From the NCBI RefSeq assembly GCF_013314975.1, contig NZ_JABTYH010000001.1, positions 124,001 to 188,000 of the forward strand: a DNA stretch of 64,000 nucleotides, in the 5' to 3' direction. Within the stretch, counting starts at the first letter, position 1, and each line of letters starts with the position of its first letter. Source of the DNA: Pseudarthrobacter oxydans (GTDB taxonomy: Bacteria > Actinomycetota > Actinomycetes > Actinomycetales > Micrococcaceae). Below the pieces are notes generated by a model. The model saw nothing but the letters and a program-made list of their open reading frames with translations. It was not told where the DNA came from and ran no database searches. This document shows, in pieces, positions 42,234 to 52,397 of this stretch. A program made the position numbers and the translations under genes.

Positions 42234-43043
42234 CTAGTTCCGGGGCCGCAGCTCCCAGAAGGCCACAGCTGATGCGGCTGCGACATTCAGGGAATCCACG
42301 CCGTTGCGCATGGGTATTTTCACGGCGATATCGACGGCGGCGAGTGTCCCGGCGCTCATGCCGGCGCCCTCGGTGCCAAGCACCAGGGCAAGCTTCCCTG
42401 GGTTCCGGGCGGCGACGGCGTCCACATCCTGGGCGTCGTCCGTGAGCTCCAGCGCGGCAACGGTGAAGCCGTGGTCCTTCAGCAGGTGAAGGTCTTCCGG
42501 CCAGGTGGTGAGCCGGGCCCATGGCACCTGGAACACCGTGCCCATGCTCACCCGGACGCTCCGCCGGTAAAGGGGGTCCCCGCAGCGGGGAGAGACAAGG
42601 ACGGCATCGATGTCCAGCGCGGCGGCCGACCGGAAGATGGCGCCCACATTGGTGTGGTCCACGATGTCCTCCAGGACAGCCACCCTGCGTGCCCCGGCCA
42701 GCAGTTCCGGCAGCGGCACGGGCGCCGGGCGCTGCATGGCGGCCATGGCGCCCCGGTGGAGGTGGAAGCCGGTAATGTCCTCCAGCAGGTCCGCGCTGCC
42801 GATGAAGGCAGGGACCTGGGGATAGGCATCCAGGACGTCCCGGAGGTCCTCAAGCCACTTCTCCGCCAGGAAGAACGAGCGCGGCTGGTGTCCTGCTGCC
42901 AGGGCACGCCGCAGCACCCGGGAGGACTCGGCGATGTACATGCCCTCGGCAGGTTCACGCAGCTTGCGCAGGTGCACGTCCGTGAGCTGCGTGTAGTCGG
43001 CGACTCTGGGGTCCGCGGCCGATTCAAGATAGTGGATTGTCAC
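42234..43043 (-). CDS. TrmH/SpoU family RNA 2'-O-methyltransferase
   Basis: A 269-residue protein with the SPOUT knot. Motif 1 is DIVDHTNVGAIFRSAAALDI; motif 2 is LALVLGTEGAGMS; motif 3 is IPMRNGVDSLNVAAASAVAF. A substrate-binding N-terminal part (YIAESSRVLRRALAAGHQ) precedes it. These enzymes methylate ribose in 23S rRNA or tRNA. The exact site is unknown. The start is GTG at 43043, 7 bp after the TSUP permease. Confidence 0.92.
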   Translation of the reverse strand: MTIHYLESAADPRVADYTQLTDVHLRKLREPAEGMYIAESSRVLRRALAAGHQPRSFFLAEKWLEDLRDVLDAYPQVPAFIGSADLLEDITGFHLHRGAMAAMQRPAPVPLPELLAGARRVAVLEDIVDHTNVGAIFRSAAALDIDAVLVSPRCGDPLYRRSVRVSMGTVFQVPWARLTTWPEDLHLLKDHGFTVAALELTDDAQDVDAVAARNPGKLALVLGTEGAGMSAGTLAAVDIAVKIPMRNGVDSLNVAAASAVAFWELRPRN

Positions 43044-43050
43044 CGGGTGA

Positions 43051-43836
43051 TTATTTCAGCAGATTTGCGATCATGAAGCCCAGCGCCACCAGGCCCAGGA
43101 GCAGGATCACTGCGCGCAGCACCGTGGGTGAGAGCCGGCGGCCCACCTTGGCCCCGAGAAGTCCGCCGATGCTCGAGCTGACGGCGATCAGCAGCACCAC
43201 AAGCCAGTTGATCCGGTCGAAGGCGAAGATCACGTAGGACACGGCGGCCACGAGGTTCACTCCGAGCACCAGGATGTTCTTCATGGCGTTGGCGTTCTGG
43301 ATGGTGCCGGTGAGGAAGATGCCCAGGATGCCCACCAGCAGGATCCCCTGCGCGGCCACGAAGTAGCCGCCGTAGACACCGGCCAGATAGACGAGCACCA
43401 CCAGCAGCACCCCGTGCCGCTTGTCGCGCACAGCGTGCTCCGGGTTCTCCTCACGGGACCGGACCCAAGCCTGCAGCCTGGGCTGGAACACCACCATCAG
43501 GAGGGCCAGGACGATCAGGACGGGGGCAACGTAGTGGAAGACCTCCTCCGGCAGGTGCAGGAGCAGCCAGGCGCCGGAGATGCCGCCGAGAAGGGAGGCC
43601 GGCAGGAGACGCATCAGCTGGCGTCCGCGTCCCTTCAGTTCACGGCGGTAGCCGAAGGCGCCGGCCGCCGTGCCGAACACCAGCCCCATGGCGTTGCTCA
43701 TGGAGGCCACCACCGGGGCGACCCCCAGGGCGATCAGGACGGGGAATGTCACCAGGGTGCCGGAACCCACCACGGCGTTGATGGTGCCGGCCCAGAGGCC
43801 GGCGATGGCCACAAAGATGCTGCTGAGAAGATCCAA
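43051..43836 (-). CDS. TSUP (TauE/SafE) family permease
   Basis: A 261-residue membrane protein of the sulfite exporter family with about eight membrane segments. The two family blocks are FVAIAGLWAGTINAVVGSGT near the N-terminus and FLTGTIQNANAMKNILVLGV in the second half. The start is TTG at 43836, 18 bp after the ABC ATPase. Substrate unknown; sulfur compounds are typical of the family. Confidence 0.88.
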   Translation of the reverse strand: MDLLSSIFVAIAGLWAGTINAVVGSGTLVTFPVLIALGVAPVVASMSNAMGLVFGTAAGAFGYRRELKGRGRQLMRLLPASLLGGISGAWLLLHLPEEVFHYVAPVLIVLALLMVVFQPRLQAWVRSREENPEHAVRDKRHGVLLVVLVYLAGVYGGYFVAAQGILLVGILGIFLTGTIQNANAMKNILVLGVNLVAAVSYVIFAFDRINWLVVLLIAVSSSIGGLLGAKVGRRLSPTVLRAVILLLGLVALGFMIANLLK

Positions 43837-43854
43837 GGTGCTGCGCTGCCGCTG

Positions 43855-44640
43855 TTAGCGGCGGGCGACGGCGGTGTACCGGCCGGCGTTGACGCTCATG
43901 TCCAGGTCCAGCCCGAAGGTTTTGCTGAGGTTCTCAGCGGTCAGGACGTCCGTGATGGGGCCTGCGGCGACCACTCCGCCGTCGCGCAGCAGCATGGCGT
44001 GGGTGAATCCCGGCGGGACTTCCTCAAGGTGGTGGGTGACCAGGACCATGGCCGGTGCGTCCTCATCCTGCGCCAGCTCTCCCAGCTTATGGACGAGTTC
44101 CTCGCGGCCCCCAAGGTCCAGGCCTGCCGCCGGTTCGTCGAGGAGCAACAGCTCGGGGTCGGTCATCAGGGCGCGGGCAATCTGTACACGCTTGCGCTCA
44201 CCTTCGGACAGGGTGGCAAAAGTCCTGTTGAGGAGCGGGCCCATTCCCCAGTCGTTGAGCAAGCGGAAAGCCCGCCGCTCGTCGTCGCGCTCGTACCCCT
44301 CACGCCAGCGGCCGGTGACCCCGTAGGCGGCAGTGACCACCACGTTGAGGACGTTTTCCTGTTCCGGGATCTGGGTGGCCAGCGCGGCGGAGGACAGGCC
44401 GATGCGCGGGCGGAGCTCGAAGACGTCGGTGCGGCCCAGGGTTTCGTCGAGGATACCGGCCTTGCCGCTGCTGGGGTGCAGGCGCGCGGCCGCGATCTGC
44501 AGGAGCGTGGTCTTGCCGGCACCGTTGGGCCCAAGGATTACCCAGCGCTCGCCTTCATTGACTTCCCAGTCGATCTTGTCCAGCAGGGTTTTCTTACCGC
44601 GGACAACGCTGACGGAAGCCAATTCCAGAACATCACTCAT
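43855..44640 (-). CDS. ABC transporter ATP-binding protein, orphan
   Basis: A 261-residue ATPase. Walker A is GPNGAGKTT at residues 37-45, the signature is ATLSEGERKRVQIARAL, and Walker B is ELLLLDEPAAGLDLGGR with switch His in VLVTHHLEEV. There is no ABC permease next to it, only a TSUP permease. It resembles YlmA-type cytosolic ATPases, whose partners are unknown. Start 44640 (MSDVLELASVSV) is preferred to an upstream in-frame ATG at 44688 that would add 16 residues. Confidence 0.9.
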   Translation of the reverse strand: MSDVLELASVSVVRGKKTLLDKIDWEVNEGERWVILGPNGAGKTTLLQIAAARLHPSSGKAGILDETLGRTDVFELRPRIGLSSAALATQIPEQENVLNVVVTAAYGVTGRWREGYERDDERRAFRLLNDWGMGPLLNRTFATLSEGERKRVQIARALMTDPELLLLDEPAAGLDLGGREELVHKLGELAQDEDAPAMVLVTHHLEEVPPGFTHAMLLRDGGVVAAGPITDVLTAENLSKTFGLDLDMSVNAGRYTAVARR

Positions 44641-44731
44641 AGGAGTAGACACTAGGACAAAAAAGAGGCCGACTGATAACCGGGGCAAGGTAACAGCGAA
44701 ACCCTGGTTGGGCAGCCTCGCCAGGCGCCCG

Positions 44732-45502
44732 TCAGGCCGGCTGCGTGAGGATCACGGGTCCGGATTCGGTGACAGCGATGGTGTGTTCGGAATGGGCGGT
44801 CCGGCGGCCGTTGGAACTGCACAGGGTCCAGCCGTCAGGAGCCGTAATAAGTTTGCTGGTGCCGTCCATGACCCACGGTTCTATTGCCAGGAGCAGGCCG
44901 GGGCGGAGCTCGTACCCGCGGCCTGGCCTGCCGGTGTTCGGAATGTGCGGGTCTTGGTGCATGGTGCTTCCAACGCCGTGCCCGCCGAACTGCGTGTTGA
45001 CCCGGTACTTGGCAGACTCCAGCACCGAGCCGATTGCGTGGGAGATGTCCCCGATGCGCGCCCCGGGCTGTGCCGCACCGATGCCCGCCGCCAACGCCCT
45101 CTCGGTTGTTTCGATCATGCGGGTGTCCTCGGGGGCAGCGGAATCCCCAACGACAAAGCTGATGGCGGAGTCCGTGACCCACCCATTGACGCTGGCTGCG
45201 AAGTCCAGGGTCAGCAGGTCCCCGTCCTGGAGGACATAGTCATGAGGGAGTCCGTGCAGCACGGCATCGTTGACGGACGTGCAGATGACCTTCCCGAAGG
45301 GCCCGCGCCCGAACGAGGGAGCGTAGTCGATATAGCAGGAGCGGGCTCCCGCCGCACGGATCATGACCGCAGCCCAGTCGTTGATCTCCAGGAGATTCGT
45401 ACCGGGTCCGGTTCGCTCCCTCAGATCCCGCAGCGTATTTGCCACGAAGCGGCCCGAGGGGCGGGCCTGGTCAATCTCCCGCGGCGTGAGCAGTTCAATC
45501 AA
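44732..45502 (-). CDS. map: Type I methionine aminopeptidase
   Basis: A 256-residue protein that removes N-terminal Met. The metal ligands are the two Asp in TLDFAASVNGWVTDSAIS, His in GGHGVGSTMHQDP, Glu in AIEPWVMDG, and Glu in AHSEHTIAV. The start is TTG at 45502 with GGAGG at good spacing. Length is the usual bacterial type without an SH3-binding extension. Confidence 0.94.
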   Translation of the reverse strand: MIELLTPREIDQARPSGRFVANTLRDLRERTGPGTNLLEINDWAAVMIRAAGARSCYIDYAPSFGRGPFGKVICTSVNDAVLHGLPHDYVLQDGDLLTLDFAASVNGWVTDSAISFVVGDSAAPEDTRMIETTERALAAGIGAAQPGARIGDISHAIGSVLESAKYRVNTQFGGHGVGSTMHQDPHIPNTGRPGRGYELRPGLLLAIEPWVMDGTSKLITAPDGWTLCSSNGRRTAHSEHTIAVTESGPVILTQPA

Positions 45503-45523
45503 TGGTTCCTCCAGGTGTGAGCG

Positions 45524-45529
45524 ATAATA
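45524..45529 (-). promoter_or_regulatory. Possible -10 element for map
   Basis: TATTAT on the minus strand lies about 20 bp before the TTG start of map, at a distance compatible with a short leader. No clear -35 box is found. Confidence 0.3.
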
Positions 45530-45595
45530 CTACCTGCCTGCCACCTCCCCGCAGCAGTGAAATGAATTCAAGGGACGCCTCCCCCGCTGGCTAAG

Positions 45596-46498
45596 ATGGC
45601 AGGCATGACTTCGAACGTGACTGCGGTCAGCTACGGCCTGAATGTGTCTCCAACAGGGCTGGAGCAGCTCCGTTCCATCCTCACCGCACAAGGCGCCGCT
45701 GTGCTGTCCGAGGCCTCCTCCGGCGATAGCCGCTACCAGGTCCGTGTGACCGAGCTCCAGCTGCCGGACGCCACCGCGGCCGGGCTGGCCGCACTGCGCC
45801 ACGCCGTTGCCGAAGCCTCCATCGCCGGCCTGGACACGGCGCTCGTCCCGGCCGGCCTCCGGTCGGCAGAACGCAAGCTGCTGATCATGGACGTGGACTC
45901 CACCCTGATCCAGCAGGAGGTCATCGAGCTTCTGGCCGCCTATGCCGGCAAGCGGGAAGAAGTGGCGGCCGTTACCGAGGCCGCCATGCGCGGCGAGCTG
46001 GACTTCACCCAGAGCCTCCACGCCCGCGTGGCCGTGCTCGCCGGGCTGCCGGCCGCCGTCGTCCATTCCGTCCGCAACGAGGTGAGGCTGAGCCTGGGAG
46101 CCGCCGAACTCGTGGCCGCCTTCAAGGCGGCAGGGCACGTGGTAGCCGTGGTGTCCGGCGGGTTCAACCAGATCCTTGAGCCGATTGCCGGTGAACTGGG
46201 CCTGGACTACTGGCAGGCCAACGAACTGGAGATCGTCGACGGCGAGCTGACGGGCAGGGTGCTGGGCGCAGTGGTGGACAGGGCGGCCAAGGAAAAGTAC
46301 CTGCGTGAGTGGGCAGCCGCCGAGGGCATCGCCCTGGAACACACGGTGGCAGTTGGCGACGGAGCCAACGACCTGGACATGCTCGGGGCGGCCGGCATCG
46401 GCGTCGCGTTCAACGCCAAACCCGCCGTGCGGGCCGTGGCGGACGCCGCCGTCAACATGCCGTACCTCGACGCGGTCCGGCACGTCGCCGGCGTCTGA
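45596..46498 (+). CDS. serB: Phosphoserine phosphatase
   Basis: A 300-residue HAD enzyme that makes serine from phosphoserine. Motif I is LLIMDVDSTLIQQEVIELLA, motif II is VVAVVSGGFNQIL, motif III Lys is in VDRAAKEKYL, and motif IV is VAVGDGANDLDMLGAAGIGV. The N-terminal about 90 residues form one ACT-like segment. SerB2 in mycobacteria has two, so this is a shorter form. ATG at 45596 or 45605 is possible. It is divergent from map. Confidence 0.93.
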   Translation: MAGMTSNVTAVSYGLNVSPTGLEQLRSILTAQGAAVLSEASSGDSRYQVRVTELQLPDATAAGLAALRHAVAEASIAGLDTALVPAGLRSAERKLLIMDVDSTLIQQEVIELLAAYAGKREEVAAVTEAAMRGELDFTQSLHARVAVLAGLPAAVVHSVRNEVRLSLGAAELVAAFKAAGHVVAVVSGGFNQILEPIAGELGLDYWQANELEIVDGELTGRVLGAVVDRAAKEKYLREWAAAEGIALEHTVAVGDGANDLDMLGAAGIGVAFNAKPAVRAVADAAVNMPYLDAVRHVAGV

Positions 46499-46522
46499 AC
46501 CCAACAGCAAGACCCGCCCTTT

Positions 46523-46567
46523 AAATGCCGGATGGCACGTCGCGGCGCGACGTGCCATCCGGCATTT
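46523..46567. terminator. Bidirectional terminator hairpin between serB and the SDR
   Basis: Perfect 21-bp arms (first 20 bases AAATGCCGGATGGCACGTCG from 46523, complement ending at 46567) and a 3-nt loop. It lies between convergent stops at 46498 and 46577, and the outermost TTT/AAA gives a short T tract in either direction. Confidence 0.88.
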
Positions 46568-46576
46568 GGCATTGGC

Positions 46577-47329
46577 CTAGTTCGTGCCCTTACCGAAGTA
46601 GTCTGCGCCGCCGGCGTATTCGGTGTGGCCGGACTCGACGTCGGCGGTGACCATGCCGGCCACAACCTCCGCGAACTCCTCCACCGAGTACAGCTTGCCG
46701 GCTTCGGCCCGGCGGGCCTCGATGGCGCCCGGCGTGGAACGGTCAAGCAGCGTGGCCGTGACGGTGCCCTCGATCATGTCGCCGGAGACAACCACCAGGG
46801 TGATGCCCTTCTCGGCCAGGTTGGGGATGAGTTCGCGCAGGGCGTCCTCGCCGGCGCGCTTGCTGCGCGCCACCGGCTCGTAGGCTTCCATGGTGGGCAC
46901 CGTGTTGATGAAGTGGGCCTGGTGGCTGGTGACGAAGACCACCCGCGAGCCTTCCTTCATCAGCGGCACGGCAGCGTTGAGCATGTTGATCTGGGCGTCG
47001 CGGTTCAGCTTGAGTGCGTAGTCCTCGCCCATCCCCGTTTCCATGCCGCCGGAGGCGTTCAGCACCAGGATGTCCAGGGAACCGAAGTTCTCCATGGCGG
47101 CTGAGGCCAGCGCCTGCACGCCTTCCTGGGTGGTGAGGTCCGCGCCGACGGCCACTGCACGTCCGCCGTCGGCTTCGATGCCCTGTACAACCTTGTTGGC
47201 GCGCGGTGCCTTCTGGCGGTAGTTCACCACGACGGCGGCGCCCTCGCGGGCAAGGTTCTTGGCTACCTCCGCGCCGATTCCGCGCGAGGATCCGGTCACG
47301 ATGGCAGTCTTGTTATCCAGCAGTCCCAT
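46577..47329 (-). CDS. SDR family oxidoreductase (variant Tyr/Lys spacing)
   Basis: A 250-residue SDR with NAD motif AIVTGSSRGIGAEVAKNL and the N-A-S-G motif LVLNASGGME. Ser135 is in FVTSHQAHF. The Tyr and Lys that normally read Y-x-x-x-K are seen as Y150 and K157 (YEPVARSKRAGE), seven apart rather than four. An AAAAGGAG ribosome site lies before the ATG at 47329. It may not be a classical reductase. Upstream is a 127-bp gap to the FabG gene on the same strand. Confidence 0.87.
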   Translation of the reverse strand: MGLLDNKTAIVTGSSRGIGAEVAKNLAREGAAVVVNYRQKAPRANKVVQGIEADGGRAVAVGADLTTQEGVQALASAAMENFGSLDILVLNASGGMETGMGEDYALKLNRDAQINMLNAAVPLMKEGSRVVFVTSHQAHFINTVPTMEAYEPVARSKRAGEDALRELIPNLAEKGITLVVVSGDMIEGTVTATLLDRSTPGAIEARRAEAGKLYSVEEFAEVVAGMVTADVESGHTEYAGGADYFGKGTN

Positions 47330-47456
47330 GCGGGCTCCTTTTGTCTGAAACGTCTAAATTGCTGATGGCCTGCAGTCCATCATGCCAGCGGCCCTGGCCA
47401 ATTCCCTTGTGTGACCTGCACAAAGAAGCGCCCGGCTGCTAGTTTGCCGGCGCCGG

Positions 47457-48765
<1,309 letters not shown>

Positions 48766-48769
<4 letters not shown>

Positions 48770-49035
48770 GCATCTTCGACTTCGCCGCCGGCACCGATCC
48801 CGCAGCGGCCGAAGCCGGTGCCATCTGTTCCCGCAAGGCGTGCCGGGCGCAGGCTTCCTGGCAGCTCCTCTGGAACAACCCCAAGATCCATTCCCCGGAA
48901 CGCCGCAAGACCTGGCTTGCCTGCGCGGACCACAGGGAATGGCTGGAGGACTACCTTCAGACACGGGGCCTTTGGAAGGAAACCCTGCCCCTCGATGACT
49001 CCCGGGCATCCGGCGGCCCTGGGCAGGACAGCTGA
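48766..49035 (+). CDS. Small Cys/Trp protein coupled to SURF1
   Basis: An 89-residue protein with three Cys (GAICSRKACRAQASW and WLACADHREWLEDYL) and a His in the last block, a pattern able to bind a metal. No membrane segment. Its GTG start overlaps the DUF3099 stop, and its stop is immediately followed by the SURF1 ATG (TGAATG). It is conserved beside SURF1 in related actinobacteria as far as I recall, but no function is assigned. Confidence 0.8.
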
Positions 49036-49911
49036 ATGTACCGTTTCCTCTTCTCCAGCAAGTGGCTGGGTTATTTGCTGCTGGCTGCCATCTTCGCCTC
49101 CGCCTGTGTGTTCCTGGGCCGCTGGCAGATGGACCGGCGCGCCGAGACCCTGGCCGAAATCGACCGGGTGGTGACCAACTACTCGGCCACGCCCATCCCG
49201 TTCGCGGACGCCAGGGAACAATTCAACGAGCTGGACCCCGGCATGGAGTGGACGCAGGTGGAGCTGAGGGGCACGTACCTCAGCGACGGCCAGCGCGTGG
49301 TCCGGAACCGTCCGCTCAATGGTCAGCCGGGTTACGAAGTGGTGGTCCCGTTCCGTCTCGACTCCGGTGAGACAGTGGTCATCGACCGGGGCTGGCTGCC
49401 CATCGGCAACGATAATCCGGGCGCCCCGGACTCGGTGCCGGAACCCCCTGCGGGTGACGTGACCGTCGTCGTGCGTTTGAAGCATCCCGAGCCCGAACTC
49501 CAGCGTGGCGCCCCCGAAGGCCAGCTGGCTTCCATCGACCTTGCCGCCTACGCCGGACAGCTCGGGTATCCGCTGTTAACCGGGGCGTACGGCCAGCTCG
49601 CATCGGAGACGCCGCCTGCAGCGGAGATGCCGTTCCCGTTCCCGAAGCCTTCCACCGAGGAAGGCACACACCTCTCGTACTCGCTGCAGTGGTTCGCGTT
49701 CGGCGTGCTGATGTTCGTTGGTTTTGGCTACGCTGCGCGCCAGCAGGCACGCAACGCGGCCATTGACGCCGAGGACGACGACGGGACAGCAGAGGGCGGG
49801 CCCCGCCCGGCAGGCGGCGAGCACCGCCGTCGTCCGTCACCTCCCAGGAAGCGGAAGAAGGCGACCTCCGAAGAAGAGGAAGACGCCCTCCTGGATGCTC
49901 AGGGGTACTGA
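49036..49911 (+). CDS. SURF1 family protein (cytochrome oxidase assembly)
   Basis: A 291-residue protein with two membrane segments that flank a large external domain: YLLLAAIFASACVFLGRWQMDRR near the N-terminus (20 residues of it visible as a family signature) and FAFGVLMFVGFGYAARQ near residue 225. SURF1 helps insert heme into cytochrome oxidase. A basic C-terminal tail (GEHRRRPSPPRKRKKATS) is cytoplasmic. No oxidase genes are in the window. Stop-start contact with the upstream small gene implies coupled translation. Confidence 0.92.
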   Translation: MYRFLFSSKWLGYLLLAAIFASACVFLGRWQMDRRAETLAEIDRVVTNYSATPIPFADAREQFNELDPGMEWTQVELRGTYLSDGQRVVRNRPLNGQPGYEVVVPFRLDSGETVVIDRGWLPIGNDNPGAPDSVPEPPAGDVTVVVRLKHPEPELQRGAPEGQLASIDLAAYAGQLGYPLLTGAYGQLASETPPAAEMPFPFPKPSTEEGTHLSYSLQWFAFGVLMFVGFGYAARQQARNAAIDAEDDDGTAEGGPRPAGGEHRRRPSPPRKRKKATSEEEEDALLDAQGY

Positions 49912-49914
49912 AGG

Positions 49915-50391
49915 ATGACGGAGCACGACGACGGACCGGTTGCCGTAGTGCGCGCGGCCTTGGTGGCTGCCGGGGTTGGAGACACCGTGCGGACTTTTCC
50001 CGCGGGCGTGCCGACGGCCTCCGCGGCTGCTGAGGCACTCGGCTGCGATCTCGCGGCGATCACGAACAGCCTGATTTTCGACCTCGGCGGAGAGCCCCTG
50101 CTGATCCTCGCAAGCGGGGCGGCCCGCGTGGATACCAAACTGGTTGCTGAAAAGTTGGGGGCGGGCAGGATCCGCCGGGCCTCCCCCGACTTCGTCCTGC
50201 AGCACACCGGCCAGGCGGTAGGCGGAGTGGCCCCGGTGGGCCACCCGGAAAAAGTCAGGACGCTCCTGGACAGCTGCCTCAAGAAACAGGAACTACTCTG
50301 GGCCGGAGCAGGAGACCACAACTCAATGTTCAGCATCACGTATGCAGAGCTGCGAAGAATCACCGAAGCCAGGGAACTGAAGGTCCGCTGA
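49915..50391 (+). CDS. YbaK/EbsC-type aminoacyl-tRNA deacylase
   Basis: A 158-residue protein of the YbaK/ProX editing family, which hydrolyses mischarged aminoacyl-tRNA. Family residues include the Lys in DTKLVAEKLG, GGVAPVGHPEKVRTLLD, and the C-terminal ITYAELRRIT. The ATG at 49915 lies 4 bp after the SURF1 stop. Probably the last gene of that operon, followed by a long inverted repeat. Confidence 0.9.
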   Translation: MTEHDDGPVAVVRAALVAAGVGDTVRTFPAGVPTASAAAEALGCDLAAITNSLIFDLGGEPLLILASGAARVDTKLVAEKLGAGRIRRASPDFVLQHTGQAVGGVAPVGHPEKVRTLLDSCLKKQELLWAGAGDHNSMFSITYAELRRITEARELKVR

Positions 50392-50419
50392 CACAATAGG
50401 TGTCCGGGGCACAAGCGCA

Positions 50420-50493
50420 GCGGCGTGGGCGATTTATGTAGCGTGCGTCAAAGGCGACGAAGGAGCCAGCACGCGGGAAATCGCCCACGCCGC
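50420..50493. repeat. Long two-stem inverted repeat between convergent genes
   Basis: Outer 16-bp perfect arms (GCGGCGTGGGCGATTT at 50420-50435, complement at 50478-50493) enclose a second 6-bp perfect stem (GCGTGC at 50441-50446, GCACGC at 50469-50474). A 22-nt A/G-rich loop remains. Convergent genes flank it (50391 and 50548), so it may be a bidirectional terminator, but its complexity and AAGGAG-containing loop are unusual. Confidence 0.72.
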
Positions 50494-50547
50494 GAAGCGG
50501 ACGCAACCCACCGGCGTCGAGCAGCGAACCCCAGCAAAACCGACAGC

Positions 50548-52146
50548 TTAAGCCAGCGTGATGAGGTCCAGGTAGTCTTCGTTCCAGTGGTCCTCGACGC
50601 CGTCCGGCAGCAGGACTACGCGCTCGGGGTTGAGGGCCTCCACTGCGCCCTCGTCGTGGCTGACCAGGACGACGGCGCCGCTGTAGTTCCTGAGCGCGCC
50701 CAGGATCTCCGCGCGGCTGGCAGGGTCCAGGTTGTTGGTGGGCTCGTCGAGGAGGAGGACGTTGGCGCTTGAAGCCACGATGGTGGCAAGGGCCAGGCGG
50801 GTCTTCTCACCGCCGGAGAGCACGCCGGCGGGCTTGTCGACGTCGTCGCCGGAGAACAGGAACGAACCCAGGATGCCGCGGACTTCGGCGTCCTTCATGT
50901 CCGGGGCGGCGGAGCGCATGTTTTCCAGGACGGTCCGGTCCACGTCGAGGGTTTCGTGCTCCTGGGCGTAGTAGCCCACCTTCAGGCCGTGCCCGGCAAT
51001 AACGTCACCGGTGTCGGGCTGGTCCACACCCGCGAGCATCCGCAGGAGGGTGGTCTTTCCGGCACCGTTGAGGCCCAGGATGACCACCTTCGAGCCGCGG
51101 TCGATGGCCAGGTCCACGTCCGTGAAGATCTCCAGCGAACCGTAGGACTTGCTGAGGCCCTCGGCGGTGAGCGGGGTCCTGCCGCAGGGCGAGGGGTCCG
51201 GGAAGCGCAGGGCTGCCACGCGGTCGTTTTCCCGGACGGCCTCGAGTCCGCTCAGCAGACGCTCGGCGCGCTTGGCCATGTTCTGGGCGGCAACCGCCTT
51301 GGTGGCCTTGGCGCGCATCTTGTTGGCCTGGTCGAAAAGGACCTGGGCCTTCTTCTCGGCGTTGGCGCGCTCCCGCTTGCGGGCGCGCTCATCCGTTTCG
51401 CGCTGCGTGAGGTAGCGCTTCCAGTCCATGTTGTAGAAGTCGATCTGCGCGCGGTTGGCGTCCAGCAGGAACACCTTGTTCACGGTGGCTTCCAGCAGTT
51501 CGGTGTCGTGGCTGATCACGATCAGGCCGCCCTGGTGGTTCTTGAGGAAGTCACGCAGCCAGGCGATGGAATCGGCGTCCAGGTGGTTGGTGGGCTCATC
51601 GAGGAGCATGGTCTCGGCGTCCGAATACAGGATGCGCGCCAGCTCCACGCGGCGCCGCTGGCCACCGGACAGGGTCTTCAGCGGCTGGTTCAGCAGGCGG
51701 TCCGGCAGGGCGAGGTTGGAACAGATTGCCGCCGCCTCAGCCTCGGCGGCGTAGCCGCCGGCAGCCAGGAACTCGGATTCAAGCCGGTCGTAACGGTTCA
51801 TGGCCTTGCGCTGGACCGCCGCGTCCTCGCTGGCCATTTCCTCGTGCGCCACGCGCAGTTTTCCGACGGCAATGTCGAGGCCGCGGACGGACAGGATCCG
51901 GTCCCGTGCGAGCTGCTCCATGTCCGGCGTCCGGGGATCCTGCGGCAGGTAGCCGATCTCGCCGGTACGGGTCACTTTCCCCGCGGCGGGAAGTCCTTCG
52001 CCGGCGAGGACCCTGGTGAGGGTGGTCTTCCCGGCGCCGTTACGGCCCACCAGGCCGATCTTGTCTCCCTTGTCGATGCGGAAGCTCACCTGGTCCATCA
52101 GGAGCCGGGCGCCGGCACGCAGTTCAAGATCCTGGACAGTAATCAC
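50548..52146 (-). CDS. ABC-F family ATPase
   Basis: A 532-residue soluble protein with two ABC domains. Walker A motifs are VGRNGAGKTTL in the first and LGLNGAGKTTLL in the second. Signatures are TLSGGQRRRVELARIL and VLSGGEKTRLALATIV, and Walker B has LLDEPTNHLDADS and LLDEPTNNLDPAS. The linker between them is charged (RETDERARKRERANAEKK). There are no membrane segments. ABC-F proteins act on ribosomes, as translation factors or antibiotic protection; no resistance-type interdomain extension stands out. The start is GTG at 52146. Confidence 0.93.
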   Translation of the reverse strand: MITVQDLELRAGARLLMDQVSFRIDKGDKIGLVGRNGAGKTTLTRVLAGEGLPAAGKVTRTGEIGYLPQDPRTPDMEQLARDRILSVRGLDIAVGKLRVAHEEMASEDAAVQRKAMNRYDRLESEFLAAGGYAAEAEAAAICSNLALPDRLLNQPLKTLSGGQRRRVELARILYSDAETMLLDEPTNHLDADSIAWLRDFLKNHQGGLIVISHDTELLEATVNKVFLLDANRAQIDFYNMDWKRYLTQRETDERARKRERANAEKKAQVLFDQANKMRAKATKAVAAQNMAKRAERLLSGLEAVRENDRVAALRFPDPSPCGRTPLTAEGLSKSYGSLEIFTDVDLAIDRGSKVVILGLNGAGKTTLLRMLAGVDQPDTGDVIAGHGLKVGYYAQEHETLDVDRTVLENMRSAAPDMKDAEVRGILGSFLFSGDDVDKPAGVLSGGEKTRLALATIVASSANVLLLDEPTNNLDPASRAEILGALRNYSGAVVLVSHDEGAVEALNPERVVLLPDGVEDHWNEDYLDLITLA

Positions 52147-52397
52147 AGCAGGTAAGGCCTTTCACAACAGGGAACGCCGCAGCCCTCGCACGATGTTGGG
52201 AGGGAGCCGGGGCAGAGTGGCCGGAGAACGGCCCATCCAAGTCTACCGTCCGGCGCCGTCCATGCAGAACGTACTGTCTGCAGCCGCCTCAACCGCCGGC
52301 GGTTGGCACGGGACTGTGGCGGACTTCATGTGTCCTGGGGGTGGGTTCGAGGCTGACGGGCTTTCCCGGCCCGGGGGTGAGCCAGCAGACTGTCCTG

